The notes under the pieces were generated by a model, which did no database searches, was not told the DNA's origin, and saw only the letters and a list, made by a program, of their open reading frames with translations. The translations under genes and the position numbers were made by a program. Positions 1-8,671 of a stretch of 64,000 nucleotides of DNA are shown here, in pieces. The first letter of the stretch is position 1. Each line of letters begins with the position of its first letter. This DNA comes from Actinobacteria bacterium HGW-Actinobacteria-1 (GTDB lineage Bacteria; Actinomycetota; Coriobacteriia; Anaerosomatales; Anaerosomataceae). The stretch covers positions 1 through 64,000 of the forward strand of contig PHFB01000012.1 of the NCBI GenBank assembly GCA_002841355.1. Direction: 5' to 3'.

Positions 1-1
1 G

Positions 2-247
2 GGTCGCTCGGTGGTGACGCTTGCGGGCAACGCCGGCATGGCGACTGCCGGCAGCGGCGATGTGCTCTCCGGGATGACCGGGACGCTTCTCGCGCAGGGA
101 CTCGACCCGCTCGAGGCGGGCGCGCTCGGCGCGTTCGTGCACGCGCGGGCGGGCGACCTTGCCGCAGACGATCTCACGCAAGTCTGTCTCACCGCGAAGG
201 ATCTGCCCGCGTATGTGCCTGCAGCGGTCCGGGAGATTCTCGGCTAG
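2..247 (+). CDS. nnrD: ADP-dependent NAD(P)H-hydrate dehydratase, C-terminal part (partial)
   Basis: Only the last 81 codons lie in the window; the gene enters from the left edge and ends at the TAG at 245-247. The visible part carries the ribokinase-like signature GNAGMATAGSGDVLSG, the nucleotide/anion-hole loop of the YjeF C-terminal (NnrD) family, which dehydrates damaged NAD(P)HX back to NAD(P)H using ADP or ATP. The closing helix rich in Ala and Asp also fits that family. Whether an NnrE epimerase domain is fused at the N-terminus cannot be seen. It precedes a CBS protein and alr on the same strand, a placement common in bacteria where nnr and alr are neighbours. Confidence 0.85.
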   Translation, partial: GRSVVTLAGNAGMATAGSGDVLSGMTGTLLAQGLDPLEAGALGAFVHARAGDLAADDLTQVCLTAKDLPAYVPAAVREILG

Positions 248-326
248 CGCAGGTCGCGGCTTCCTCGGGTAGAATCCTCATATGAAGAAACTCCGGCCCC
301 GTGCCGGTCGATGCTTTGGAGGAACC

Positions 327-785
327 ATGGGACGCACCGCTCGCGACATCATGACCCCGAATCCGCTCACGGTCGCCCGCGACCTCACGGTGACCGACGC
401 TGCGAAGCTCATGGTCGAGCATCGCGTGGGCGCACTGCCCGTGCTCGATGGCGAGAAGCTTGTTGGGCTCGTCACCGAGGGCGATCTCATCATGCAGGAC
501 GTCCGCATCGAGTATCCCACCTACATCCACCTGCTTGACGGTTTCATCATGTATCCGCCGTCGACGGAGCGCTTCGAAAGTGAGCTCAAGAAGGCGGTCG
601 GGGCGACGGTCGAGGATGTCATGACCGTCGAGCCAGTGACCGTACAGGCCGACGCGACCGTCGAGGATCTTGCGACGCTCATGGTCGAGCGCGAAGTGAG
701 CCGCGTTCCGGTGCTTGAGGGCGAGAAGCTCGTGGGCATCGTGAGCAAGTCGGACATCGTTCGCTCGCTGGTCGCGGGAGAGTAG
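327..785 (+). CDS. CBS-pair domain protein
   Basis: A 152-residue protein made almost wholly of two CBS motifs (roughly residues 5-65 and 85-150), each starting with the typical DIMTPNPLTV / DVMTVEPVTV segment and ending in LVGLVTEGDL / LVGIVSKSDI. CBS pairs bind adenosine nucleotides and act as energy-sensing modules; no catalytic domain is attached. I chose the ATG at 327 because GGAGG (317-321) sits directly before it; an in-frame ATG at 282 has no ribosome site. A TAGAAT box at 270-275 could be a -10 element. Only 3 nt separate it from alr, so the two are probably cotranscribed. Target of regulation unknown. Confidence 0.85.
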   Translation: MGRTARDIMTPNPLTVARDLTVTDAAKLMVEHRVGALPVLDGEKLVGLVTEGDLIMQDVRIEYPTYIHLLDGFIMYPPSTERFESELKKAVGATVEDVMTVEPVTVQADATVEDLATLMVEREVSRVPVLEGEKLVGIVSKSDIVRSLVAGE

Positions 786-788
786 CAC

Positions 789-1907
789 ATGACGTATCGG
801 CGCTCCGCGTGGGTGGAGATCGACGCCGCCGCGATCACACGCAACGTCCGCGCGCTCAAGGCGCTGACGCGGCCGGGTACCCGGTTCATGGCGGTCGTGA
901 AGGCCGACGGCTACGGCCACGGCTCGCTCGTGGCGGCGCAGGCCGCGCTCACCGGCGGCGCGGATCGTCTCGGAGTTGCCACGCTCGAAGAAGCCGCCGC
1001 GTTGCGCGAGGGCGGCATCTCGGCGCCGCTCCATATCCTGAGCGAGCCGCCGGTCTCGGGCGTTGGGCTCGTCATCGAGCTCGGCGTCATCCCCGCGCTC
1101 TACTCCCGCGAGTTCGCCGTCGCGCTCAGCCGGGCGGCCGCGCTTGCCGACGTCACGGTGCGTTACCACCTCAAGGTCGACTCGGGCATGAACCGCATCG
1201 GCGTTCGCGCCGAGGAGGCCCACGACATGGTCGCGTGGCTGAAGGGCCTGCCAGGCATCGAGATGGAGGGCGTCTTCACGCACTTCGCCACCGCTGATGC
1301 GCCGGGTGACTGGGAGTTCGACGGTCAGGTCGACCGGTTCCGTCGCGCGATCGACCGGATGCGCTCCGAGAAGGTGCTGCCCTCGATCGTTCACGCGGCC
1401 AACAGCGCCGCGACGATCCTTCACCCCGAGACGCACTACGACATGGTGCGCTGCGGCATCGCTATCTACGGACTCCATCCTGCAGCATCCACGTACGGGA
1501 AGATCGAGCTTGCGCCAGCGATGTCGGTGAAAGCCCGCGTCAGCCTCGTGAAGCGCATCGGGTTTGGCGACGGCGTGTCGTACGGGTTCACGTACCATGC
1601 CGGCGGACCCACGACCATCGCTACCGTGCCTATGGGGTACGCCGACGGCGTCCACCGTGTCTTGTCGAACAACATGGAGGTCCTCATCCGCGGTGTCCGG
1701 TGCCGTCAAGTCGGGCGCGTGTGCATGGACCAGATGATGATCGAGGTCCCTGACCGGCTTGGCGTGACCGTTAGCGACGAGGTTGTCCTCGTGGGCGAAC
1801 AGGGTACCGAGCGCATCGTGATGGATGAGCTCGCGGAGCGCGCCGGGACCATCAACTACGAACTCGCGTGCGGGTTCGCGCTGCGGATGGGCCGCTTCCA
1901 GGTGTAG
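789..1907 (+). CDS. alr: Alanine racemase
   Basis: A 372-residue PLP-dependent, fold-type III racemase that interconverts L- and D-alanine for peptidoglycan synthesis in the cytoplasm. Visible family marks are the N-terminal PLP lysine motif VVKADGYGHG (Lys about residue 37), the KVDSGMNRIG segment of the barrel, the YGFTYHAG segment with the second catalytic Tyr, and the C-terminal RVCMDQMMIEV segment. Length is normal for Alr. It starts 3 nt after the CBS gene. In many actinobacteria alr is followed by tsaE-tsaB-rimI-tsaD; here those genes lie 10.7 kb downstream, beyond a V-ATPase operon. Confidence 0.96.
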   Translation: MTYRRSAWVEIDAAAITRNVRALKALTRPGTRFMAVVKADGYGHGSLVAAQAALTGGADRLGVATLEEAAALREGGISAPLHILSEPPVSGVGLVIELGVIPALYSREFAVALSRAAALADVTVRYHLKVDSGMNRIGVRAEEAHDMVAWLKGLPGIEMEGVFTHFATADAPGDWEFDGQVDRFRRAIDRMRSEKVLPSIVHAANSAATILHPETHYDMVRCGIAIYGLHPAASTYGKIELAPAMSVKARVSLVKRIGFGDGVSYGFTYHAGGPTTIATVPMGYADGVHRVLSNNMEVLIRGVRCRQVGRVCMDQMMIEVPDRLGVTVSDEVVLVGEQGTERIVMDELAERAGTINYELACGFALRMGRFQV

Positions 1908-1956
1908 GCCATCACGCCGCCTGAGCGCCGCCGCACACTCCTTCCACAAAATTCAG

Positions 1957-1973
1957 GTTTCCTTGCAGGAAAC
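1957..1973 (+). other. Short inverted repeat in the alr / V-ATPase gap
   Basis: The 239-nt gap 1908-2146 holds no gene. GTTTCCT-TGC-AGGAAAC forms a 7-bp perfect stem with a 3-nt loop just after alr; it has no T-run and may be a weak terminator or protein site. Further on, TCCGGA occurs twice 6 nt apart (around 2095-2110). The V-ATPase promoter should lie in this gap, but I could not pick convincing -35/-10 boxes. Confidence 0.35.
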
Positions 1974-2146
1974 ACCTTCGCCCACGGCGAAAACTCCCAC
2001 TGACACCGGCATGAAGTAGCCGAGCGTCGTTGGTTCGCGCAAACGGACCGGATCGGCACGCAGGTGTCGGTCGGCAGCGGTTCTGTATCCAGTCCGGAAC
2101 TGCGTCCGGATCGGACCTGCAAGAGCACCGGATGAAGGAGTGATCC

Positions 2147-2515
2147 ATGGACGAGAAGGTTCTGGAGGAGATTCGATTCCATCAGGACGTCGTCAACAAG
2201 GACGCCAACTCGCCTCTGTATCAGATTCGCGAGAAGGAGATGGAGATCTCCGGGCGTGTCCTTGCTGCTAAGACCCAGTCCGAGAAGATCGTCAGCGACG
2301 CCCGCAAAGCGGCGACCGACATCCTGCGTACCGCCGAGGCGGACGCGGACAAGGCCGCCAAGAAGCACGCCGAGGTCGCGATCACCAGTGCGGAGAGCGA
2401 GGCGACCACGCTGCGCGAGCAGATCACGGTCGACGCCGACGCTCTTAAGAGTCAGTTGGATAAGCGCCACTCCGAAGCCGTGGATGCCGTCGTATCCATG
2501 GTCACCTCGGTCTGA
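2147..2515 (+). CDS. ntpF: V/A-type ATPase subunit G/H (peripheral stalk)
   Basis: A 122-residue, highly charged protein with a long predicted coiled coil (about residues 20-110, rich in Ala, Glu, Lys, Asp) and no hydrophobic segment. This is the expected form of the stalk subunit called AhaH, G/H or NtpF, which pairs with subunit E to join the catalytic head to subunit I. Identification rests mainly on position: it is first in an operon whose order matches the Enterococcus hirae ntpFIKECGABD operon. The ATG at 2147 follows GAAGGAG at a normal distance. Sequence alone would only say coiled-coil protein. Confidence 0.8.
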   Translation: MDEKVLEEIRFHQDVVNKDANSPLYQIREKEMEISGRVLAAKTQSEKIVSDARKAATDILRTAEADADKAAKKHAEVAITSAESEATTLREQITVDADALKSQLDKRHSEAVDAVVSMVTSV

Positions 2516-2569
2516 CGCTCTTCCTGTACGTACGTACCGTTACCCGTACCAGGGGGGGAGGGTTCAGGC

Positions 2570-4537
2570 ATGTTGGTCCCAATGGCCAAGGTCGAACTGA
2601 TCGGGCCGAAGAACCGCTTCTATGATGTCGTGAGCTTGCTTCACGATATCGGGACGCTGCACATCGAAGACCTCTCGAAGAAGATCAACAAAGGCGAGAT
2701 CCCACTCGACCAGATGTCAGTCGTTGAGGGCCAGGCAGCCGAGAAGGAGCGTATGGAGGATCTTCTCCTGCGTCTCCGCTCGATCGTGAAGGCACTGAGC
2801 CTTCCTGCTGAGACCATCGATGAGGTCGAACGCGAGAAGCAGTACCTTCAGCTGTGGAGCATGGACGCCCGCGAGCTCGCGCAAGAGGTGACCGAGGTCA
2901 TCGAGCAGGTCGAGGATCGCACCTCGAGCCTGGCGCAGGCGCAGTCCACCATGGAAGCGGAACTCGCGCTTCTGGCTCGCTACGAGCCGATCCTCCACAA
3001 GATCCAGCCGCTTGCTAAGCAGATCGTCACGACCGGGACGTACGACTCGGTCGCATTGCTCGTCGAGCGCCGCTACAAGGGCGCGCTCGAGGAGCTCAAG
3101 AAGGAGCTCGACGAGATCACGAAGAGCCAGTGCGAGATCGTCTCCACAGACGTTGATGAAGAGACGACCGCCGTTATCGTGGTCTTCGCACGCAAGTACT
3201 CCGATGGCGTTCACAAGTTCCTCGCCATGGAGAACGTGAACCAGATCCGCCTTCCCTCCGAATTCCAGGATATGCCGTTCGACGTGGCATATGACCATAT
3301 CAAGGAGCGCCGCGCGAGCCTGCCGAAGCGCCTTGAGGAAGTCCGGACCGAACTGCACGACATGTCAGTCAAGTGGTACGTGAAGCTCTCCACGATTCGT
3401 GACGTCCTCTCGGACAAGGTCGAGGAGATCAGCGCGATTCCGAAGTTCGGTCAGACCGAGTATGCGTTCGTCATCACCGGCTGGCTCCCTGTGGAGCACG
3501 TGAAGCCGCTTCGCAGAGCTGTCGTCGAGCGCTTCGGCACCGACGTCATCATCAACCAGCTTGAGATCGATGAGCACGAGTTTGAAGAGACGCCGGTGGC
3601 GCTCAACAACCCCAAGTGGGTTCAGCCGTCCGAGTGGGTCATGGGCTTCCTGATGGGTGGCAAGCCGCAGTACGGCACCGTCGACCCGTCGCTCGTGTGG
3701 GCGCTCAGCTTCCCGCTCATCTTCGGTATGATCGTCGGCGATATCGGCTACGGCGCCATCATGCTCGGGATCATCCTGTGGATGCGCTTCAAGTTCAAGG
3801 ACAACAAGGGCGTTCAGATGGCCACCGGCCTCATGGGACCGGCCGCTACTGCAGCCATCATCTTCGGTTTCTTCTACGGTGAGTTCTTCGGCGGCATCCT
3901 GTGGGAGGCCGGCGTCATCCAGAAGATCCCGCTCTTCGGTGGATTTGCTCTCCCGTACAACAGAGAAGCGAGCGTCCTGCCGCTCATGGCGATGGCCCTC
4001 GGTCTCGGCGTGATCCAGATGATGTTCGGTCTGATCCTCGGTGTCGTGAACGCCGTCAGGACCAAGCATCTGAAGCACGCGTGGGTGAAGGGCGGTCTGG
4101 CCGGCCTGTTCCTCGGCGGCATCGTGTTCGCGGTCGCGGCGTACCTGCTGAGCGGCGCGGTGCAGCCGGTTGCGCAGATCCTTGGCGCGATCATCCTGGT
4201 CGTCTCGGTATACGCAGTGCTCCGCTACGGCGGTTTCATGGGTGTCATCGAGACGCTCGAGCTCGTATCCAACACCGCGAGCTACATTCGTATCATGGCC
4301 GTCGGTCTCTCAGACGCCATCTTCGCAAGCGCCATCAACAAGATGGCCGAGAGCATGCCGATGATCGTCGGCATCATCGTGGCGGTGCTGTTCCACGCGT
4401 TGCACCTAGCGCTGGCAGCGTTCACGCCCACCATTCATGCACTACGTCTCAACTTCTACGAACTCGGTCAGAAGTACTACGAGACGAGCAAGTCAGAGTA
4501 TGAGCCGTTCCACAAAACCGGAGGTGAAGAGAGCTAA
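2570..4537 (+). CDS. ntpI: V/A-type ATPase subunit I (membrane subunit a)
   Basis: A 655-residue subunit I/a. The N-terminal half (about 1-350) is cytoplasmic and coiled-coil rich, and starts with the family's MAKVELIGPK opening. The C-terminal half has a series of membrane segments beginning with SLVWALSFPLIFGMIVGDIGYG, a highly conserved stretch, and later the EFFGGILW and NTASYIRIMAVGLSDA segments that hold the ion-path arginine. It forms the half-channels through which ions reach the c-ring. GTG-free start: ATG at 2570 follows a GGGGGGAGGG tract by 7 nt; an ATG at 2585 is an alternative. Its stop overlaps the next start (TAATG). Confidence 0.95.
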   Translation: MLVPMAKVELIGPKNRFYDVVSLLHDIGTLHIEDLSKKINKGEIPLDQMSVVEGQAAEKERMEDLLLRLRSIVKALSLPAETIDEVEREKQYLQLWSMDARELAQEVTEVIEQVEDRTSSLAQAQSTMEAELALLARYEPILHKIQPLAKQIVTTGTYDSVALLVERRYKGALEELKKELDEITKSQCEIVSTDVDEETTAVIVVFARKYSDGVHKFLAMENVNQIRLPSEFQDMPFDVAYDHIKERRASLPKRLEEVRTELHDMSVKWYVKLSTIRDVLSDKVEEISAIPKFGQTEYAFVITGWLPVEHVKPLRRAVVERFGTDVIINQLEIDEHEFEETPVALNNPKWVQPSEWVMGFLMGGKPQYGTVDPSLVWALSFPLIFGMIVGDIGYGAIMLGIILWMRFKFKDNKGVQMATGLMGPAATAAIIFGFFYGEFFGGILWEAGVIQKIPLFGGFALPYNREASVLPLMAMALGLGVIQMMFGLILGVVNAVRTKHLKHAWVKGGLAGLFLGGIVFAVAAYLLSGAVQPVAQILGAIILVVSVYAVLRYGGFMGVIETLELVSNTASYIRIMAVGLSDAIFASAINKMAESMPMIVGIIVAVLFHALHLALAAFTPTIHALRLNFYELGQKYYETSKSEYEPFHKTGGEES

Positions 4538-4872
4538 TGATCGACAACAAGCTCGCAAGGAAGGTATTCGGTAGCGCTTTCGTAGCTACCATGGTCGTCC
4601 CGGCCATGGCATTCGCACAGGCCGCAGAGGCAGAGGGTGCCGCTGCAACGGTGGATTACCGCGTGGGCGTTGCGAAGGCAATCGCGGCTGGCGCGTCCAT
4701 GAGCGTTTCTGCTCTGGCTGCTGGTTATGCCCAGGCAAAGATCGGTTCGGCCGGTGCAGGCACGCTCGCAGAGCGCCCTGAAGTCGCGACGAACATCATC
4801 GTTCTGCAGGCACTTCCTGAGATCATCGCCCTTCTCGGCTTCGTTATCGCATTCATGATCGGTACCGCGTAG
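4537..4872 (+). CDS. ntpK: V/A-type ATPase subunit K (c-ring proteolipid)
   Basis: A 111-residue proteolipid with one two-helix hairpin: helix 1 around residues 43-70 and helix 2 around 86-109. Helix 2 carries the ion-binding glutamate in the LPE motif (Glu95). Before the hairpin lies a basic, hydrophobic stretch ending in AMAFAQA that looks like a cleavable signal peptide, giving a mature chain of about 80 residues. That is a single-hairpin form, shorter than the doubled proteolipid of E. hirae. The start overlaps the stop of ntpI (TAATG) after a GGAGGTGAAG site. Ion specificity (H+ or Na+) cannot be settled by eye. Confidence 0.92.
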   Translation: MIDNKLARKVFGSAFVATMVVPAMAFAQAAEAEGAAATVDYRVGVAKAIAAGASMSVSALAAGYAQAKIGSAGAGTLAERPEVATNIIVLQALPEIIALLGFVIAFMIGTA

Positions 4873-4925
4873 TTCTGACGACGGAAGCACGTCCGACGCG
4901 CAACACACGCGGGGAAGGATCGGTC

Positions 4926-5504
4926 ATGGCGATAGAGGACATCTTCCGAGCTTTGGAAGAGCAAGCTGACGCGGAGTGCAGCGAGATCCTCAGGGTTGCG
5001 GAGGCACAGGCTGCCTCCGTCAAGGAGGAGGCCCGCCGCGAGGCGGACCGCATCAAAGCACAGAAGCTCGCCGCCGTCGAGGAAATCGTGAGGGCGAAAG
5101 CGGGCAAGACGCTCAACGCCGCGAGGCTTGAGAACAAGAAGGCGCTTGCCGCCGTTCGCGACCGTGCTGTCGACGGTGTCTTCGACGATGCACTGGTCAA
5201 GCTCGGCAAGCTCCGGGGCACTGGGGAGTACGAGAAGGTCTTCGCGGCGCTTGCGGCTGAGGCCCTGACCGGCTTGTCCGGCGAGTGCGAGGTCCTTGTG
5301 GACCCCGCAGATGTCGCGCTGGCCGAGAAGGTCGTTTCATCCCTGAGCGTAGGCTGCACGGTGAAAGCGGGAGCGCCGCTTGCTGGCGGTCTTGTGGCGA
5401 CCATGCACGGCGGTAGGATCACTCGCCGCAACACGTTCGAGTCGAGACTTGCGAAGGTACGGACGCTCGCGCAGGCTCGCGTGGCGGAGATCCTGGGCCA
5501 ATGA
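4926..5504 (+). CDS. ntpE: V/A-type ATPase subunit E (peripheral stalk)
   Basis: A 192-residue protein with an N-terminal charged coiled coil (about residues 1-85) followed by a compact C-terminal domain ending in the GGLVATMHGGRITRRNTFESR segment region typical of subunit E. It forms the outer stalk with subunit G/H and caps the non-catalytic head interface. The ATG at 4926 is preceded by GGGGAAGGA. It lies 53 nt after ntpK and its last codons overlap the start of ntpC by 4 nt (ATGA), which supports translational coupling. Confidence 0.9.
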   Translation: MAIEDIFRALEEQADAECSEILRVAEAQAASVKEEARREADRIKAQKLAAVEEIVRAKAGKTLNAARLENKKALAAVRDRAVDGVFDDALVKLGKLRGTGEYEKVFAALAAEALTGLSGECEVLVDPADVALAEKVVSSLSVGCTVKAGAPLAGGLVATMHGGRITRRNTFESRLAKVRTLAQARVAEILGQ

Positions 5505-6592
5505 GTAGCACTACGACCATGAAGCGCGTGAGCCCGTCCAAGCGGGACTACGGGTACTGTAATGCCCGGGTTCGCGGCATGCGTTCACGACTGCTCAAGC
5601 AAGCGTTCATGGATGGCCTCATGCAGGCCAAGGACCTTGGCGGGATCATCACGAGTCTCATGGAGACCGAGTACGCTCCCGAGCTTGAGGAACGGTTGCT
5701 GCACGGTCGCTCGACCGGGCAGATCGACCTCGCACTCAAGGACAACATGGTCCGCACGTTCCGAAAGGTACTCTCGCTCGTGAACGACGAGTCGCTCGAG
5801 GTTCTCGGCGCGCTCCTTGGCAGATGGGATTTGTTCAACATCAAGACGGTCATCCGTGGCCGCCACATGAGCCTGTCTTCCGAGGAGATCACCGAAAGCA
5901 TGGTCGCGGTCGCTCAGCTCTCGCAGATCGACCTCGATGAGCTCTCGCGTCAGCAGAGCGTCAAGGGCGTGGTCGACACGCTCTCCACGTGGAAGCTGCC
6001 GTTCGCGGTGCCGCTCCGTGCGGCGATGCCGGAGTACGTTGAGAGCGGGAACCTCGCGGTTCTCGAACTCGCGCTCGACAAGTACTACACGGAATGGGCC
6101 GCGAAGCGTCTCAAGGGCCGCGGTGTGAACCAACGGCTTTCGCGTCGTTTCCTCGGCACGCAGATCGACACGATCAACCTGCTCACCTGCTTCCGGCTGC
6201 TCAACGCGGATTTGGGTGACCAGGATGCCCTCCGGTTCTTCTTGCCGGGAGGCACGTTCGTGACTGAGGCACTGTTCCGCGACCTGGCGAGCATGTCCGA
6301 TGTCGACGAAGTGTATGACCGACTCAAGCGGACGCCGTACGGTCGTCCGGTTGAGGAAGTCGCAGTGAAGTACATCGAATCGGGATCGGTCTCTGTCTTT
6401 GAGCGTGCGTTGGAGGACTACCTTATGCGCCGGGCATTCGCTGCCGGCCAGGGTGATCCGCTCGGCGTTGGCATCATCATCGCCTACCTGTGGATGAAGG
6501 CGAACGAAGTCACCAACCTGCGCATCATCGTCAAGGGTGTCTCGGTAGGAATGCCCACGGAGCGGATGAGGGAGGAGCTCATCGTTGTATAA
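5501..6592 (+). CDS. ntpC: V/A-type ATPase subunit C (central stalk socket)
   Basis: A 363-residue, mostly alpha-helical protein of the V-ATPase subunit C / AC39 family, the funnel that links the rotor shaft to the membrane c-ring. Family hallmarks include the early YGYCNARVRGMRS segment, the triplicated helical layout and the IIIAYLWMKANEVTNLRIIVKG segment near the C-terminus. The ATG at 5501 overlaps the ntpE stop (ATGA). A second ATG at 5519 is possible but lacks a better ribosome site. It overlaps the next gene by 8 nt. Confidence 0.93.
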   Translation: MSSTTTMKRVSPSKRDYGYCNARVRGMRSRLLKQAFMDGLMQAKDLGGIITSLMETEYAPELEERLLHGRSTGQIDLALKDNMVRTFRKVLSLVNDESLEVLGALLGRWDLFNIKTVIRGRHMSLSSEEITESMVAVAQLSQIDLDELSRQQSVKGVVDTLSTWKLPFAVPLRAAMPEYVESGNLAVLELALDKYYTEWAAKRLKGRGVNQRLSRRFLGTQIDTINLLTCFRLLNADLGDQDALRFFLPGGTFVTEALFRDLASMSDVDEVYDRLKRTPYGRPVEEVAVKYIESGSVSVFERALEDYLMRRAFAAGQGDPLGVGIIIAYLWMKANEVTNLRIIVKGVSVGMPTERMREELIVV

Positions 6593-6917
6593 GCTCGTCG
6601 TACTCACCGATACCGATACGGGCGACGGTTTCCGGCTCGCGGGCGTCGACGTCATCACCGTCGAATCCCCCGAAGAAGCACGGAAGCGCCTGAACGAACT
6701 GATCGACGACGACTCCAGTGGAATCGTCGCCGTCAATGAGGCTTTCATGGCCGACATTGACGAAAGAACGCAGCAGAAGATCAACTCGACGTACCGGCCG
6801 ATCGTAATCTCTCTTCCGATACGCGAGAAGCTGCATACGGATGAGGATCACAGGGCGTATTTGTCACGCCTGATCCGACGGGCAATCGGATTCGACATCA
6901 CACTGAGGCGAGGCTGA
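6585..6917 (+). CDS. ntpG: V/A-type ATPase subunit F (central shaft)
   Basis: A 110-residue CheY-like subunit F (NtpG in E. hirae). It begins [20 protein letters not shown], the usual strand and loop of the family, and has the [10 protein letters not shown] and RPIVISLPI segments. It binds the D shaft and can restrain rotation. The start is a TTG at 6585, chosen because GGGAGGAG lies 8-10 nt before it and no ATG or GTG is near; it overlaps the ntpC end by 8 nt. Its own stop overlaps the ntpA start (TGATG). Confidence 0.92.
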   Translation: MYKLVVLTDTDTGDGFRLAGVDVITVESPEEARKRLNELIDDDSSGIVAVNEAFMADIDERTQQKINSTYRPIVISLPIREKLHTDEDHRAYLSRLIRRAIGFDITLRRG

Positions 6918-8671
6918 TGATTCTCGGAACGCTGTCCAAGATCACCGGTCCGGTCGTCGTCGCTGACGGCATGATCGGCATCAAGATGTATGACGTTGTC
7001 CGGGTCGGCGCAGCCGGCCTGATGGGCGAGGTCATTCGACTCGAAGGTACGCATGCGACGATTCAGGTATACGAGGACACCTCGGGTCTGAAGGTCGGCG
7101 AGCCTGTCGAGTCGACGGAGGGTCCGCTCAAACTTGAGCTGGGTCCTGGCCTGCTGTCTTCTATCTATGACGGCATCCAAAGACCGCTGCCGGTGATCGC
7201 GTCCCAAACGGGCAGTGACTTCATCGCACGCGGTACGACCGTCTCGGCACTCGACCATGAGAAGCTCTGGGAGTACACCCCGGTCATCGAGGTGGGCCAG
7301 GAGCTTGTCGAGGGCGACGTCGTCGGCACGGTCCCCGAGAGCCCGACGGTTCTGCACAAGGTCATGGTGCCTCCGGGCATCAAGGGCAAAGTGACGAACG
7401 TCATCGCTCCCGGGTCGTACACAGTGGACGCCGTTGTCGCCGTACTTGATGGCGACAAGGAGATCCGCATGAGCCAGTGGTGGCCGGTACGTCAGGGCCG
7501 CCCCTACGCTCGCAAGCTCGACCCGACTACCCCGTTCCTGACGGGTATGCGTATTCTCGACACGTTCTTCCCGATCGCCCTTGGTGGCAACGCCATCATC
7601 CCGGGCGGATTCGGAACGGGTAAGACGGTCACCCAGCAGTCGCTTGCCAAGTGGGCCGACGTCGACATCATCGTCTACGTTGGTTGCGGTGAGCGCGGTA
7701 ATGAGATGACCGAGGTTCTCAAGGAGTTCCCGGAGCTGGAGGATCCCCGCACGGGGTCCAAGCTCATGGACCGTACCGTTCTCGTGGCGAACACCTCGAA
7801 CATGCCGGTCGCCGCGCGTGAAGCCTCCATCTACACGGGCGTCACGCTGGCAGAGTTCTACCGTGACATGGGGTACAACGTCGCGATGATGGCCGACTCC
7901 ACGTCCCGCTGGGGTGAGGCGCTCCGCGAGGTTTCCGGTCGACTCGAAGAGATGCCTGGCGAGGAGGGGTACCCCGCGTACCTCGCAACCCGCCTTGCAG
8001 CGTTCTACGAGCGCTCGGGTCGCTGTGCATCGCTTGGCGCCGAGGAGCGTGTTGGATCGGTTACGATGGTCGGCGCCGTTTCACCTCCTGGCGGCGACAT
8101 GTCAGAGCCGATGACGCAGAACTCCCTGCGCGTTACCGGTGCGTTCTGGGCACTCGACACGTCACTTGCGCATCGCCGTCACTTCCCGGCTATCTCCTGG
8201 ACCAAGTCGTACACCCTGTTCCTGGGTCAAGTACGTCCGTGGTTCGAGGAAGAGGTCGCGCAGGACTGGGCAGATGTCCGCGAGCGCGCGATGTTCCTGC
8301 TCCAGAAAGAGACCGAGCTCCAGGAGATCGTGCAGCTGGTCGGACCGGACGCACTGCCTGAGACCGAGAAGATCATCCTCGAGGTCGCGCGCATGCTCCG
8401 TGAGGACTTCCTGCAGCAGTTCGCGTTCGACGCTGTCGATGCTTACTGCCCGCCGAAGAAGGCGTACTGGCTGCTCCGCTCCATCCTCGCGTTCTACGAT
8501 GCCGCCACGCAGGCGATGTCGCGCGGTGTCTCCCTCCGGCAGATCATGCAGTTGCCGATGCGGGAAGAGATCGCGACGCTCAAGACGACCGACCACGAAC
8601 GCGCCATTACCCGCATGCAGGAGATGGTCGCGCAGATCTCGGACGAGATCGCCGGAATCGAGGTGATGTAG
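6917..8671 (+). CDS. ntpA: V/A-type ATPase catalytic subunit A
   Basis: A 584-residue catalytic subunit. An N-terminal beta barrel is followed by the non-homologous bulge insertion seen only in A subunits (about residues 110-200), then the nucleotide-binding domain with Walker A GGFGTGKT, the conserved [11 protein letters not shown] segment, the Walker B region [12 protein letters not shown] and the [10 protein letters not shown] segment. The whole catalytic set is present, so the enzyme should be active. Whether it makes ATP or pumps ions depends on the cell; both are known for V/A enzymes. Overlaps ntpG by one base and meets ntpB without a gap. Confidence 0.97.
   Translation: MILGTLSKITGPVVVADGMIGIKMYDVVRVGAAGLMGEVIRLEGTHATIQVYEDTSGLKVGEPVESTEGPLKLELGPGLLSSIYDGIQRPLPVIASQTGSDFIARGTTVSALDHEKLWEYTPVIEVGQELVEGDVVGTVPESPTVLHKVMVPPGIKGKVTNVIAPGSYTVDAVVAVLDGDKEIRMSQWWPVRQGRPYARKLDPTTPFLTGMRILDTFFPIALGGNAIIPGGFGTGKTVTQQSLAKWADVDIIVYVGCGERGNEMTEVLKEFPELEDPRTGSKLMDRTVLVANTSNMPVAAREASIYTGVTLAEFYRDMGYNVAMMADSTSRWGEALREVSGRLEEMPGEEGYPAYLATRLAAFYERSGRCASLGAEERVGSVTMVGAVSPPGGDMSEPMTQNSLRVTGAFWALDTSLAHRRHFPAISWTKSYTLFLGQVRPWFEEEVAQDWADVRERAMFLLQKETELQEIVQLVGPDALPETEKIILEVARMLREDFLQQFAFDAVDAYCPPKKAYWLLRSILAFYDAATQAMSRGVSLRQIMQLPMREEIATLKTTDHERAITRMQEMVAQISDEIAGIEVM

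Noticed and set aside
189-1949. 586-codon open frame on the minus strand over the CBS and alr genes
   Set aside because: It lies antisense to two clear genes. High GC in third positions keeps antisense frames open; there is no ribosome site or recognisable motif.
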